From positions 1 through 49,315 of the forward strand of contig NZ_FMVS01000030.1 of NCBI RefSeq assembly GCF_900102515.1: DNA of 49,315 nucleotides, written 5' to 3'. Within the stretch, counting starts at the first letter, position 1. Each line of letters begins with the position of its first letter. A model generated the notes under the pieces. It saw only the letters and a program-made list of their open reading frames with translations, had not been told where the DNA came from and did not search any database. The position numbers were made by a program, and so were the translations under genes. The stretch comes from Butyrivibrio sp. INlla14 (GTDB lineage Bacteria > Bacillota > Clostridia > Lachnospirales > Lachnospiraceae). Below, in pieces: positions 25,057 to 33,386 of this stretch.

Positions 25057-25545
25057 ATGGGGAAGAGACTTACAAACGAAGAAATTTATCAGCAGTATCA
25101 TGACAAGGTTTTTGCATATATCAGAAATCATGTAAATCAGATAGAGGATGCAGAGGATTTGTGCGAGGATGTCTTTGTGAAGATCTACAGCAAGATAGAC
25201 ACCTTTGATGAGAAGAAGGCCAGCATATCAACTTGGATTTATGCAATGACCAGTAATACTGTGATTGACTTCTACAGGACTAATCATATTCACTCTGAGA
25301 TTCCAGAGGATCTTGCTGAAGATAAGAGCCTTATTGAGGACGAGATCCTGAACATGGAATCGCTTGATAACCTCGCAAAGGCCTTAAAGAGCCTGCCACA
25401 GGAGCAGATGGACATCATCGTACTCAGATACTACCGTGGACTTACACTTCAGGAAGTTTCACAGCAGGTAGGCCTCTCCTACGGCATCACTAAGCTCCGC
25501 CACAGAGAAGCCCTCGGCCGATTAAAAGATATACTAGGGGAGTAA
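25057..25545 (+). CDS. ECF-like sigma-70 family sigma factor
   Basis: A 162-residue sigma factor with region 2 (DAEDLCEDVFVKIYSK, then the WIYAMTSNTVIDFYR block) and region 4 (LPQEQMDIIVLRYYRGLTLQ, then EVSQQVGLSYGITKLRHREA). It lacks regions 1 and 3. No anti-sigma gene with a membrane or zinc-binding domain follows, which is unusual for ECF factors. It begins 122 bases after the second exporter gene with RBS GGAGAG. Control by the partner-switching proteins upstream would be attractive, but those normally bind sigma-B type factors. The gene is followed by a solo copy of the palindromic core hairpin. Confidence 0.88.
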   Translation: MGKRLTNEEIYQQYHDKVFAYIRNHVNQIEDAEDLCEDVFVKIYSKIDTFDEKKASISTWIYAMTSNTVIDFYRTNHIHSEIPEDLAEDKSLIEDEILNMESLDNLAKALKSLPQEQMDIIVLRYYRGLTLQEVSQQVGLSYGITKLRHREALGRLKDILGE

Positions 25546-25556
25546 TATTTACAATA

Positions 25557-25595
25557 GAAAATGCCATAGCCTGCGATGCGGGCTATGGCATTTTC
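25557..25595. repeat. Solo, shortened copy of the palindromic core hairpin
   Basis: GAAAATGCCATAGCC pairs with GGCTATGGCATTTTC around TGCGATGCG. This is the outer arm of the 118-bp core at 15025 and 38161, with the inner arm deleted. The left flank TTTACAATAG also matches the ATTACAATAG flank of copy 1. It starts 11 bases after the sigma-factor stop, so it may end that transcript, although no T-run follows. Confidence 0.85.
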
Positions 25596-25735
25596 CTATA
25601 TCAAAAAAGCGCATCCATATCTTATACCAAGAACAGATTGTGCCTCTTGGCGAAATTGGATTGCTAGTGTATGATACATGAAGCTAGATAAATACAGTGC
25701 ACTATATTATTTGATCGAAGAAGAGGAAAGATTTC

Positions 25736-26629
25736 ATGAACAATAATGAGAAGACACCAACATATAAAAGAGTTCTTGCCATGATCGGACTTATACTGAT
25801 CGCTGGACTTGTCATAGCATTTCTGTGTGTGGCTTTATTTGGAGGTCCTGGTTCCAAGGATTTATTTATGGGACTTGCTGGAGCAATCGTTGCTGTTCCT
25901 ATCATGCTCTGGCTCCTTCTGTGGGGGCTTAGCGCTATTACAGGAAGACATAATATTGCTTCCCTTGATGCAGGCTCATCCAACAAGCAGCATGACAAAT
26001 TCGGCAATGTGATCCCTGATGGAGAAATTGATACTGTAGTATTTGATATAGGAAATGTTCTTACAGATTTTGCATGGGAAGGTTTCCTTAAGGCTAAGGG
26101 CTATGACGATGAGATGATAAAGCGCATAGCAAGAGCTACCGTTGAAAGTGATGACTGGGTTGAGTATGACAAGGGAAATCTCACTAATGATGAGATTGTT
26201 GAAAGATTTGTGGAAAACGATCCGGAAATCGGGGATGAATTAAAGAATGCATTTCAGAATATTGACGGCATTATCTTAAAGAGAGAAAAGACAATTCCCT
26301 GGATCAGGGCTCTTAAGGCAGCAGGCTACAAGGTTTTATACCTTTCTAACTTCTCAAAGCAGGCTCTTGAGGGATGCCCGGATGCCATGGCATTTCTTGA
26401 GGAAACAGATGGCGGTATCTTAAGCTATAGAGACCACGTGGTAAAGCCAGATCCAGCAATCTATCACCTTTTGGAGGAAAGATATGACCTTACTCCGGCA
26501 AAGACTGTGTTTATTGACGACACACCCGTTAATATAGAAACAGCAAGAAATCTTGGCTGGAAGGGAATCATTTACAAAGATTATAAGCAGACAGTAGAAG
26601 AACTTTCAGAAATGGGTGTACAGCTATAA
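25736..26629 (+). CDS. Membrane-anchored HAD-superfamily hydrolase
   Basis: A 297-residue protein with two N-terminal membrane helices (about residues 12-36 and 43-66), a short linker, and a C-terminal HAD subfamily IA domain. HAD motifs are VVFDIGNVL (about 101-109; only the first Asp is kept, the second position is Gly), YLSNFSK as motif II, the Lys in VKPDP, and VFIDDTPVNIETA as motif IV. The FDIGNVL motif is normal for the epoxide-hydrolase-like/YihX branch. Membrane tethering of such a domain is uncommon. RBS AGAGGAAAG precedes ATG 25736. It stands alone between the sigma factor and a LysR gene. Confidence 0.82.
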   Translation: MNNNEKTPTYKRVLAMIGLILIAGLVIAFLCVALFGGPGSKDLFMGLAGAIVAVPIMLWLLLWGLSAITGRHNIASLDAGSSNKQHDKFGNVIPDGEIDTVVFDIGNVLTDFAWEGFLKAKGYDDEMIKRIARATVESDDWVEYDKGNLTNDEIVERFVENDPEIGDELKNAFQNIDGIILKREKTIPWIRALKAAGYKVLYLSNFSKQALEGCPDAMAFLEETDGGILSYRDHVVKPDPAIYHLLEERYDLTPAKTVFIDDTPVNIETARNLGWKGIIYKDYKQTVEELSEMGVQL

Positions 26630-26681
26630 GTAGCGTCAATGTCCACAATTTACAGATAATAGTAGAAAGAGGTTTCTGACA

Positions 26682-27566
26682 ATGATCCAGAATCTTGAGT
26701 ACTACAAAGTTTTTTACTATGTCGGAAAATTAAACAGTATTACTTCTGCAGCCAAAGAGCTGTCTATATCGCAGCCTGCTGTCAGCCAGTCCATTCACCA
26801 GCTGGAGAAAACTCTGGACTGTGCTCTTTTTCAGCGAACCTCAAGAGGCATGCGATTTACTTCAGAGGGCGAACTTTTATACAGGTATGTGGAAAGAGGA
26901 TACGAGCAGATAGAACTGGGAGAACAGAGACTGCGCCAGATTCAGCATCTTGATGCAGGAGAAGTCAGGATTGGAGCCAGCGATATGACGCTTAGATTTT
27001 TTCTTTTGCCATACCTTGAGAAGTTCCATGAGCTCTATCCAGGGATCAAGGTTACTGTAACCAATGGCCCCACCCCTGAGACCCTTCAGTATCTCAACGA
27101 GGACAGGATTGACTTTGGCGTTATTTCTACGCCCTTCGAGGAAAAGGAGGGCTATAGCTATTTCCCTGTTTCAACTATAGAAGATACCTTTGTGGCAGGA
27201 AGACGCTTTATCCAGTACAAGAATAGAATGCTGGACTTTAGTGACCTTCAAAAGATTCCCCTTATTCTTCTTGAGGGCAACTCCAGCACCAGAAACTATA
27301 TAGACACTTTTTTAAGTGACCATGGCGTGGACATCCAGCCGGAATTCGAACTCTCAACCAGTGATATGATAGTTCAATTTGCCCTTAGAAATCTGGGCGT
27401 GGGCTGTGTGGTTAAGGATTTTGCAGAGGAATACCTTGAAAGTGGAGTCCTCTTCGAACTTCGTTTTAACTCCGTAATCCCTAAGAGAAAGATCTGCGTG
27501 ATCACAGATGAGTCAAGGCCGCTGTCTATTGCGGCGTCGAGGTTGATTGAACTGATAAAGAACTGA
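26682..27566 (+). CDS. LysR-family transcriptional regulator
   Basis: A 294-residue regulator. The winged helix-turn-helix is at residues 1-62 (SITSAAKELSISQPAVSQSI, then HQLEKTLDCALFQRTSRGM), and the type 2 periplasmic-binding-like effector domain runs from about 90 to the end. The helix-turn-helix is canonical and the length normal. The regulator is in the same orientation as its neighbours, not divergent from an obvious target, so its regulon cannot be guessed. RBS AAAGAGG lies upstream of ATG 26682. Confidence 0.92.
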   Translation: MIQNLEYYKVFYYVGKLNSITSAAKELSISQPAVSQSIHQLEKTLDCALFQRTSRGMRFTSEGELLYRYVERGYEQIELGEQRLRQIQHLDAGEVRIGASDMTLRFFLLPYLEKFHELYPGIKVTVTNGPTPETLQYLNEDRIDFGVISTPFEEKEGYSYFPVSTIEDTFVAGRRFIQYKNRMLDFSDLQKIPLILLEGNSSTRNYIDTFLSDHGVDIQPEFELSTSDMIVQFALRNLGVGCVVKDFAEEYLESGVLFELRFNSVIPKRKICVITDESRPLSIAASRLIELIKN

Positions 27567-27585
27567 AAAAAATAAAAAAGAAATA

Positions 27586-27614
27586 TTGAAGACTAAATAC
27601 TTTCATGCTATTAT
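27586..27614 (+). promoter_or_regulatory. Candidate promoter for the gene at 27689
   Basis: TTGAAG (27586-27591) and TATTAT (27609-27614) are 17 bases apart, in the AT-rich gap after the LysR gene. Confidence 0.5.
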
Positions 27615-27688
27615 TTATCAAGAACTGAAAAAGATAAGTGACACGCGAGTTTGAAAACGGCTACAAGCCAGAATAGGAGCGGCTTTCA

Positions 27689-28174
27689 ATGAGTTTTGAA
27701 AATGACAATAATGTCAATGAGAACAGTGTTGAGGATATCGTTTCAAGATACAGACCCGAAGTTTCCAAGTTAGTTCCATATTTAAGATGGCTCAAGGATA
27801 ATGCCAAATCAGAGGTGGCTCAGAGTTACAACTCTAGTGACCTCAAGTCAATGCCGTTTCCGGTATATGATTCTAATCTACTTGCCTTTGTTAAGGCAGC
27901 ACAGTCTACTAATTTATTAGATCGCAATTATGTTTATGTTTATTCCAGGAATCGTTTGAATAGTGCCAAGGATGAGCTCTTGTTCATTGCTGATGCAGAC
28001 ATCAGGAACATGGAGGATCTGGCAGGAATTTTGTCCAAGTATATTTTGTCAGGTATGACAAAGGGTACAGTCTGGGCAGAGGGAGTTGCCAACGGTGTGC
28101 TCTACAATACGGTTTGGAAGATGGATGAGCTCTGCAGAGTCTGGGGACATGAGAGCGACAAGCCAATAGCGTAA
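27689..28174 (+). CDS. Protein of unknown function
   Basis: A 161-residue soluble protein without signal peptide or membrane helix, and no family that I can name. Residues 18-40 (DIVSRYRPEVSKLVPYLRWL) look like a helical N-terminal module. The centre (NYVYVYSRNRLNSAKDELLF) and the C-terminus (TVWAEGVANGVLYNTVWKMD) are hydrophobic enough to be a compact alpha/beta fold. RBS ATAGGAGC precedes ATG 27689. It lies between a LysR gene and a TetR gene, with its own probable promoter. Confidence 0.68.
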   Translation: MSFENDNNVNENSVEDIVSRYRPEVSKLVPYLRWLKDNAKSEVAQSYNSSDLKSMPFPVYDSNLLAFVKAAQSTNLLDRNYVYVYSRNRLNSAKDELLFIADADIRNMEDLAGILSKYILSGMTKGTVWAEGVANGVLYNTVWKMDELCRVWGHESDKPIA

Positions 28175-28260
28175 GAGAACCTGATAGTTTGAATGCCTTA
28201 CGCAAATCGATGAGAGAACGGAAGGCATTAGTGAAAATAATAAGGGAATGGGAGAAGTAA

Positions 28261-28848
28261 ATGGGAGAGAAGTCCGCACAGAAGAAAAAGCATATTCTGG
28301 ATAAGGCCAGAGTTGTTTTTTCCGAAAAAGGCTACAAAAACGTAACTATGAAGGACATTGTTGATGTCTGCGACATTAGTCGTGGGGGTCTTTATCTTTA
28401 TTTTTCCAGTACAGAAGAACTGTTTCTGGCAGTTCTTGATAATGAATTTGATGAGGATGATGAAGAGGCAGTTGCAGCAGCACTGTCTGGCGAAGCATCT
28501 GCTGGTGATATGCTGGCTCTTTTCCTTAAGGAACAGAAAAAAAGCATTCTCAGAAAAAAGAACAACATCACTATCGCTACCTACGAATATTTTTTTAATC
28601 ATAAAGTTTCTTCAAAAGATAATCCACTTAAAAAACAATTTAATACAGCTGTAACCATTGTCGAAAAGCTCGTAGAAAACGGAATTGAAAATGGTGAATT
28701 CTATTGCGAAAATCCACTTGGATTTGCCCGCAATTTAATGTACGTGGTGGAAGGTCTCAAGATCATGTCCAAGACTTGTTCTATTTCAGAGGAAGCTATC
28801 GATAATGAATTAATGTATATTTTAGAGGGATTAGTCCCGGAAGAGTAA
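28261..28848 (+). CDS. TetR/AcrR-family transcriptional regulator
   Basis: A 195-residue repressor-type protein. The N-terminal DNA-binding domain reads ILDKARVVFSEKGYKNVTMK followed by DIVDVCDISRGGLYLYF, the classical TetR helix-turn-helix (residues 10-55). The C-terminal two thirds are the helical ligand domain, with no recognisable ligand motif. RBS GGGAGAAG precedes ATG 28261. It is followed immediately by an intrinsic terminator. A target operon is not obvious; the preceding gene at 27689 is one candidate. Confidence 0.92.
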   Translation: MGEKSAQKKKHILDKARVVFSEKGYKNVTMKDIVDVCDISRGGLYLYFSSTEELFLAVLDNEFDEDDEEAVAAALSGEASAGDMLALFLKEQKKSILRKKNNITIATYEYFFNHKVSSKDNPLKKQFNTAVTIVEKLVENGIENGEFYCENPLGFARNLMYVVEGLKIMSKTCSISEEAIDNELMYILEGLVPEE

Positions 28849-28877
28849 AGTGCTTAATATTTTATTAAGCACTTTTT
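28848..28877 (+). terminator. Intrinsic terminator of the TetR gene
   Basis: AAGTGCTTAA (28848-28857) pairs perfectly with TTAAGCACTT (28865-28874), followed by a T-tract through 28877. The stem begins on the last base of the stop codon. Confidence 0.88.
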
Positions 28878-28950
28878 GTATGATATAGGCGTCATAAGTC
28901 ACAATTGCGTACATGCTTGCATGTTAAGCGATTCGTATATCATACAAAAA
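28873..28950 (+). promoter_or_regulatory. Structured region upstream of purL with a perfect 15-bp stem
   Basis: TTTTTGTATGATATA (28873-28887) and TATATCATACAAAAA (28936-28950) are perfect complements enclosing 48 bases. The enclosed part can form further stems (ACATGC/GCATGT and an AATTGC/GCGATT outer helix). It ends 74 bases before purL. I do not recognise a purine, PRPP or ZTP riboswitch. It could be a leader RNA, an operator or a palindromic repeat; the left arm overlaps the T-tract of the upstream terminator. Confidence 0.55.
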
Positions 28951-29024
28951 TTTACACCTACAAAACAGTATGTTTCTGGAGTAATATCCAGTTCATAGAT
29001 ATATAAGAAGGAAGAGGAGAAATT

Positions 29025-32000
29025 ATGAGCAGTGTAAGACGAATCTACGTAGAAAAAAAGGAACCATTTGCTGGCAAGGCCAGAGAGCTTCGCCATGAAA
29101 TCAAGGGCTACCTTGGCATTAATAGCGTCGAGAATGTAAGGATCTTTATCCGTTATGACGTTCAGAACGTTTCGGATGAAGTTTTTGAAAAGGCCTGCAC
29201 AACAGTCTTTTCTGAGCCACCAGTAGATATTCTTTATAGAGAAAATATAGATATTCCTGAAAATGCAAGAGTATTCAGCATTGAGGCACTTCCAGGACAG
29301 TTTGATCAGAGAGCAGATTCTGCGGAGCAGTGCGTACGCTTTATTAAGGGCGACGAAGAACCTGTTATCAAAACAGCAGTAACTTACATGCTCATTGGAA
29401 ATATATCAGATGCAGAACTTGAGAAAATCAAGGACTACACAATGAACCCTGTTGACTCAAGGATTGCAGATGGCAAAAAACCTGAGACACTTGTGGAAAA
29501 CTATGAGGATCCTGAGGATGTAAAGATCCTCGACGGCTTTAAGGATATGGCTGAGACTGACCTGAAAGCTCTCTATGAGTCACTAGGTCTTGCTATGACC
29601 TTCAATGATTTCAAGTGGATCCAGCAGTATTTTAATGACGATGAGAAGCGTGATCCATCAATGACTGAGATAAGAGTTCTTGACACCTACTGGTCTGATC
29701 ACTGCCGCCATACAACCTTTGGAACTGAGCTTAAAGATATCTCTTTTGAAGAGGGCTTCTATGCTGAGCCAATCAAGGCTTCATATGAAGACTACCTTGC
29801 AGCAAGGGATGCGCTTTATACAACAGATGACAAGAAAAAAGAGAAATTCATCTCCCTTATGGACATCGCTCTTATGGGCATGAAGAAACTTAAAAAAGAT
29901 GGCAAGCTCACAGACATGGAAGAGTCTGAGGAGAACAATGCCTGCACAGTAGTTGTTCCAGTTGAGGTTGACTATGGAAATGGTCCTGTAGTTGAGAACT
30001 GGCTTGTGTTCTTTAAGAATGAAACTCACAACCACCCTACAGAGATTGAGCCATTTGGTGGAGCTGCTACATGTCTTGGTGGCGCTATAAGAGACCCGCT
30101 TTCAGGAAGAGGTTATGTATACCAGGCTATGCGTGTAACTGGCGCTGCAGATCCTACAGTTCCGGTAGCTGAGACCATGAAGGGCAAGCTTTCACAGAAA
30201 AAGCTGGTAAGAGGCGCAGCAAGTGGCTATTCATCCTATGGTAATCAGATCGGTCTTGCAACTGGTTATGTAAAAGAGGTATATCACCCAGGCTATGTAG
30301 CTAAGAGAATGGAGATTGGTGCTGTAATGGGCGCTGCTCCTCAGGAACACGTAATAAGAGAAAGTGCTGATCCAGGAGATATCATCATCCTTCTTGGTGG
30401 CAGAACAGGTAGAGATGGCTGCGGCGGAGCTACAGGCTCATCCAAGGCTCACGATTCCAAGTCACTTACAAGCTGCGGAGCAGAGGTTCAGAAGGGTAAT
30501 GCGCCTACAGAGCGTAAACTCCAGAGACTCTTTAGAAGACCAGAAGTAAGCGAACTTATTAAAAAATGTAACGACTTTGGTGCCGGCGGTGTTTCTGTTG
30601 CAATCGGAGAACTTGCACCAGGTCTTGATATCAATCTTGACCTTGTTCCTAAAAAGTATGCAGGTCTTGATGGAACAGAACTTGCAATCTCAGAATCTCA
30701 GGAGAGAATGGCTGTTGTAGTTGCGCCAAAGGATGCAGACAAGTTCCTTGATTTTGCAGCACAGGAGAACCTTGAAGCCGTTAAGGTTGCAGTAGTAACA
30801 GAGGAACCAAGACTTGTTCTTAACTGGAGAGGCAAAAGAATCGTTGACATAAAGAGATCCTTCCTTGATACAAATGGAGCACACCAGGAAACTACAGTTA
30901 AAGTAGAAGCTCCTGTTCAGGCAGATAACTATTTTAACAAGATTGCAAGTAAGGATGTTGAGGCTGCTCTTACAAAGGGCGATGTTAAGGCAGCACTTGA
31001 GGCTGAGCTTTCGGACCTTAATGTATGCTCACAGAAAGGCCTTGTAGAAATGTTCGACTCCTCTATCGGAGCTGGTTCAGTTCTCATGCCTTATGGTGGT
31101 AAGTATCAGCTTACAGAGACACAGGCTATGGTAGCTAAGCTCCCTGTTCTTGGAGGCAAGACAGATACAGTAACCATGATGAGCTACGGCTTTGATCCAT
31201 TCCTTTCAAGCTGGAGCCCATATCACGGTGCTGCTTATGCTGTAACTGAGTCTGTAGCAAGGATTGTGGCAAATGGTGGTGACTATAGAAACCTCCACTT
31301 CACATTCCAGGAGTATTTTAAGAGAATGACACAGGATCCACAGCGTTGGAGCCAGCCATTTACAGCGCTTCTTGGTGCCTTCGATGCCCAGATGAAGTTT
31401 GGCATTGCCTCAATCGGTGGTAAGGACTCAATGTCCGGATCCTTCAATGAGATAAACGTTCCTCCTACATTTGTTTCTTTTGCCGTAGATGTGGCAAATG
31501 GCAAGGATATCGTTACACCTGAGCTCAAGGCAGCAGGAAATAAGCTTGTTCAGTTCAAGATTGCCAAGGATAAGTATGACCTTCCTGATTATGAAAAGGT
31601 TATGAAGCTCTATGGAGAGATTACAGGCCTTATGAGAAAGGGCATCATCGTTTCAGCTTATGCTGAGGACTGCTACGGACTTGCAGCAGCTCTTTGCAAG
31701 ATGGCATTTGGTAACGGTCTGGGCGTTAAGATTTCTGATGGTGTTGAGGCAAAAGAACTGTTTGCTAACGAGATAGCTGATATTGTTGCAGAGGTTTCAG
31801 CAAAAGATCTTGCAGAGGCACTTAAGGTAGACGGTGCTAGAGAAATCGGTGAAGTTACTGAAACAGCAGAGTTTGCGGCTTGCGGTGTAAAGGTTTCAAT
31901 GGCTGAAGCACTAGATGCTTGGAAGAGTAAGCTTGAGAAGGTATTCCACTCAACTGTTAACGAAGAAAAGACACCTGTAGAGTCACCTCTTTACAAGGCA

Positions 32001-32831
32001 GAGAACATCCACATCTGCAAAAACAATGTGGCAAAGCCTACAGTATTTATCCCGGTATTCCCAGGAACAAACTGCGAATACGACAGTGCTCAGGCCTTTG
32101 AGAGAGCTGGCGCTGATGTTAATATAAAGATTTTCAGAAACAGAAATGCACAGGATATTGAGGAGTCCGTAAAAGAGTTTAAGAAGGCTATAGAGAATGC
32201 CCAGATCATCATGTTCCCAGGCGGCTTCTCAGCTGGTGATGAGCCAGACGGAAGTGCTAAGTTCTTTGCAACAGCCTTCCAGAATGAGGAGATTAAGGCA
32301 GCAGTAGAAGATCTTCTTCAGAACAGAGACGGACTTGCACTTGGTATCTGTAACGGTTTCCAGGCTATGATCAAGCTTGGACTTGTGCCTTATGGCAAGA
32401 TCACAGGTCAGAATGCTGATTCACCTACACTGACCTTTAACACAATAGGAAGACACATTTCCAAGATGGCTACGATCAAGGTTGTATCCAATAATTCACC
32501 ATGGCTGTCACAGGCTGAGCTTGGCGGAGTATACACAAACCCAGCTTCTCACGGAGAGGGACGTTTTGTAGCTCCAGAAGCTGTTCTTGATGAGCTTTTT
32601 GCTAACGGCCAGATTGCAACTCAGTACTGCGATCTTGATGGAAATGTGACTATGGATGATGAGTGGAACATCAATGGTTCTTACAGAGCTGTTGAGGGTA
32701 TCCTTTCACCAGATGGACGCTGCCTTGGTAAGATGGCTCACTCAGAGCGTCGCGGTGACGGTGTTGCCATCAACATCTACGGCGAGCAGGACCTTCGCAT
32801 CTTCGAAAGCGGTGTAGCTTACTTCAAATAA
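29025..32831 (+). CDS. purL: Phosphoribosylformylglycinamidine synthase (single-chain)
   Basis: The 1268-residue enzyme converts FGAR to FGAM with ATP and glutamine in step 4 of purine synthesis. It has the long single-chain form: an N-terminal PurS-like region, two AIRS-like synthase halves (DTYWSDHCRHTTF near 220; ETHNHPTEIEPFGGAATCLG near 330) and a C-terminal class I glutamine amidotransferase domain. The amidotransferase has FPGTNCEYDSA, the nucleophile region LALGICNGFQ and the late SHGEGRF His. Short versions in Bacillus are split into PurS, PurQ and PurL. ATG 29025 has RBS GGAAGAGGAG. The stop codon coincides with the left boundary of a long palindrome (32831-33095), which probably forms the mRNA 3' end. 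Confidence 0.97.
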   Translation: MSSVRRIYVEKKEPFAGKARELRHEIKGYLGINSVENVRIFIRYDVQNVSDEVFEKACTTVFSEPPVDILYRENIDIPENARVFSIEALPGQFDQRADSAEQCVRFIKGDEEPVIKTAVTYMLIGNISDAELEKIKDYTMNPVDSRIADGKKPETLVENYEDPEDVKILDGFKDMAETDLKALYESLGLAMTFNDFKWIQQYFNDDEKRDPSMTEIRVLDTYWSDHCRHTTFGTELKDISFEEGFYAEPIKASYEDYLAARDALYTTDDKKKEKFISLMDIALMGMKKLKKDGKLTDMEESEENNACTVVVPVEVDYGNGPVVENWLVFFKNETHNHPTEIEPFGGAATCLGGAIRDPLSGRGYVYQAMRVTGAADPTVPVAETMKGKLSQKKLVRGAASGYSSYGNQIGLATGYVKEVYHPGYVAKRMEIGAVMGAAPQEHVIRESADPGDIIILLGGRTGRDGCGGATGSSKAHDSKSLTSCGAEVQKGNAPTERKLQRLFRRPEVSELIKKCNDFGAGGVSVAIGELAPGLDINLDLVPKKYAGLDGTELAISESQERMAVVVAPKDADKFLDFAAQENLEAVKVAVVTEEPRLVLNWRGKRIVDIKRSFLDTNGAHQETTVKVEAPVQADNYFNKIASKDVEAALTKGDVKAALEAELSDLNVCSQKGLVEMFDSSIGAGSVLMPYGGKYQLTETQAMVAKLPVLGGKTDTVTMMSYGFDPFLSSWSPYHGAAYAVTESVARIVANGGDYRNLHFTFQEYFKRMTQDPQRWSQPFTALLGAFDAQMKFGIASIGGKDSMSGSFNEINVPPTFVSFAVDVANGKDIVTPELKAAGNKLVQFKIAKDKYDLPDYEKVMKLYGEITGLMRKGIIVSAYAEDCYGLAAALCKMAFGNGLGVKISDGVEAKELFANEIADIVAEVSAKDLAEALKVDGAREIGEVTETAEFAACGVKVSMAEALDAWKSKLEKVFHSTVNEEKTPVESPLYKAENIHICKNNVAKPTVFIPVFPGTNCEYDSAQAFERAGADVNIKIFRNRNAQDIEESVKEFKKAIENAQIIMFPGGFSAGDEPDGSAKFFATAFQNEEIKAAVEDLLQNRDGLALGICNGFQAMIKLGLVPYGKITGQNADSPTLTFNTIGRHISKMATIKVVSNNSPWLSQAELGGVYTNPASHGEGRFVAPEAVLDELFANGQIATQYCDLDGNVTMDDEWNINGSYRAVEGILSPDGRCLGKMAHSERRGDGVAINIYGEQDLRIFESGVAYFK

Positions 32832-33095
32832 TGGCTACGCGGGAGTTTACGGCGAACAGGACGGGAGTGCGGGCACATGACTTTGCTTCAGCAGGGCACA
32901 CATTTTTTGCTCCTGTTGAACTAAGCGCTCCGATGAGCCCTGAACATCAATACCTGCGTGCAAAGGCACTTGGCATTGATAGGTCTCATCTCCGCAGTTC
33001 AAAAAGTCGCAAAATAATGTGCACTCCTGCCTTAGCAGAAGTCATGTGCCTCGCACTCCGCTGTGCTACGGCAGTGAACTTCGCCCGCTTTTGAA
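32831..33095. repeat. Long imperfect palindrome at the purL stop codon (about 265 bp)
   Basis: Outer arms pair across the segment. GGAGTGC (32864-32870) pairs with GCACTCC (33053-33059), and GGCACATGACTT (32872-32883) with AAGTCATGTGCC (33039-33050), with further matches on both sides. The centre is a 71-bp hairpin (32927-32997, turn GTGCAAAGGCAC) that recurs inverted at 33245-33315. The left arm includes TTTACGGCGAACAGGAC, 15 of 17 identical to the end of purL 70 bases earlier, perhaps a duplicated scrap. The open frame here (32831-33094) is explained by the palindrome and has no ribosome binding site of its own. Confidence 0.82.
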
Positions 33096-33200
33096 AAGGG
33101 CGTTTTGTGAGAAAGAGTGCTTATTACATGAAACAACTGCTCTTGTTAGAAATAATGAGTTGCAATGAATTACACAAATAGTAGTGGTATAGATACACAG

Positions 33201-33361
33201 CCAGTTTTTTCGAGAATATGTACATAGTCAGATCGATTTTAGTTCTGTGGAGATGAGACCTATCAATATCGAGTGCCTATGCACGATGATATTGATGTTT
33301 AGGGCTCATCGGAACGTTTAGAACTATGAGAGCTGACATGTACATATTTCGAAAAACCTGG
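33201..33361. promoter_or_regulatory. Long palindrome directly upstream of carA, possible leader RNA or element
   Basis: CCAGTTTTTTCG with ATGTACAT (33201-33225) pairs with ATGTACAT and CGAAAAACCTGG (33338-33361). Inside lies a 71-bp hairpin (33245-33315) closing on GTGCCTATGCAC. The same hairpin occurs, inverted, in the neighbouring palindrome. It ends 25 bases before carA, so if transcribed it is the carA 5' leader. No known pyrimidine-responsive motif (PyrR binding loop) is recognised. Confidence 0.75.
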
Positions 33362-33386
33362 CGTCAGGATAGAACTAGGAGGAAGA

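Noticed and set aside
28873..28950. Purine, PRPP or ZTP riboswitch before purL
   Set aside because: None of the conserved core sequences of these classes could be found in the hairpin region.
32831..33094. 87-codon open frame starting on the purL stop codon
   Set aside because: It lies entirely inside a long palindrome, has no ribosome binding site of its own and encodes a low-complexity, Arg- and Ala-rich sequence with no family resemblance.
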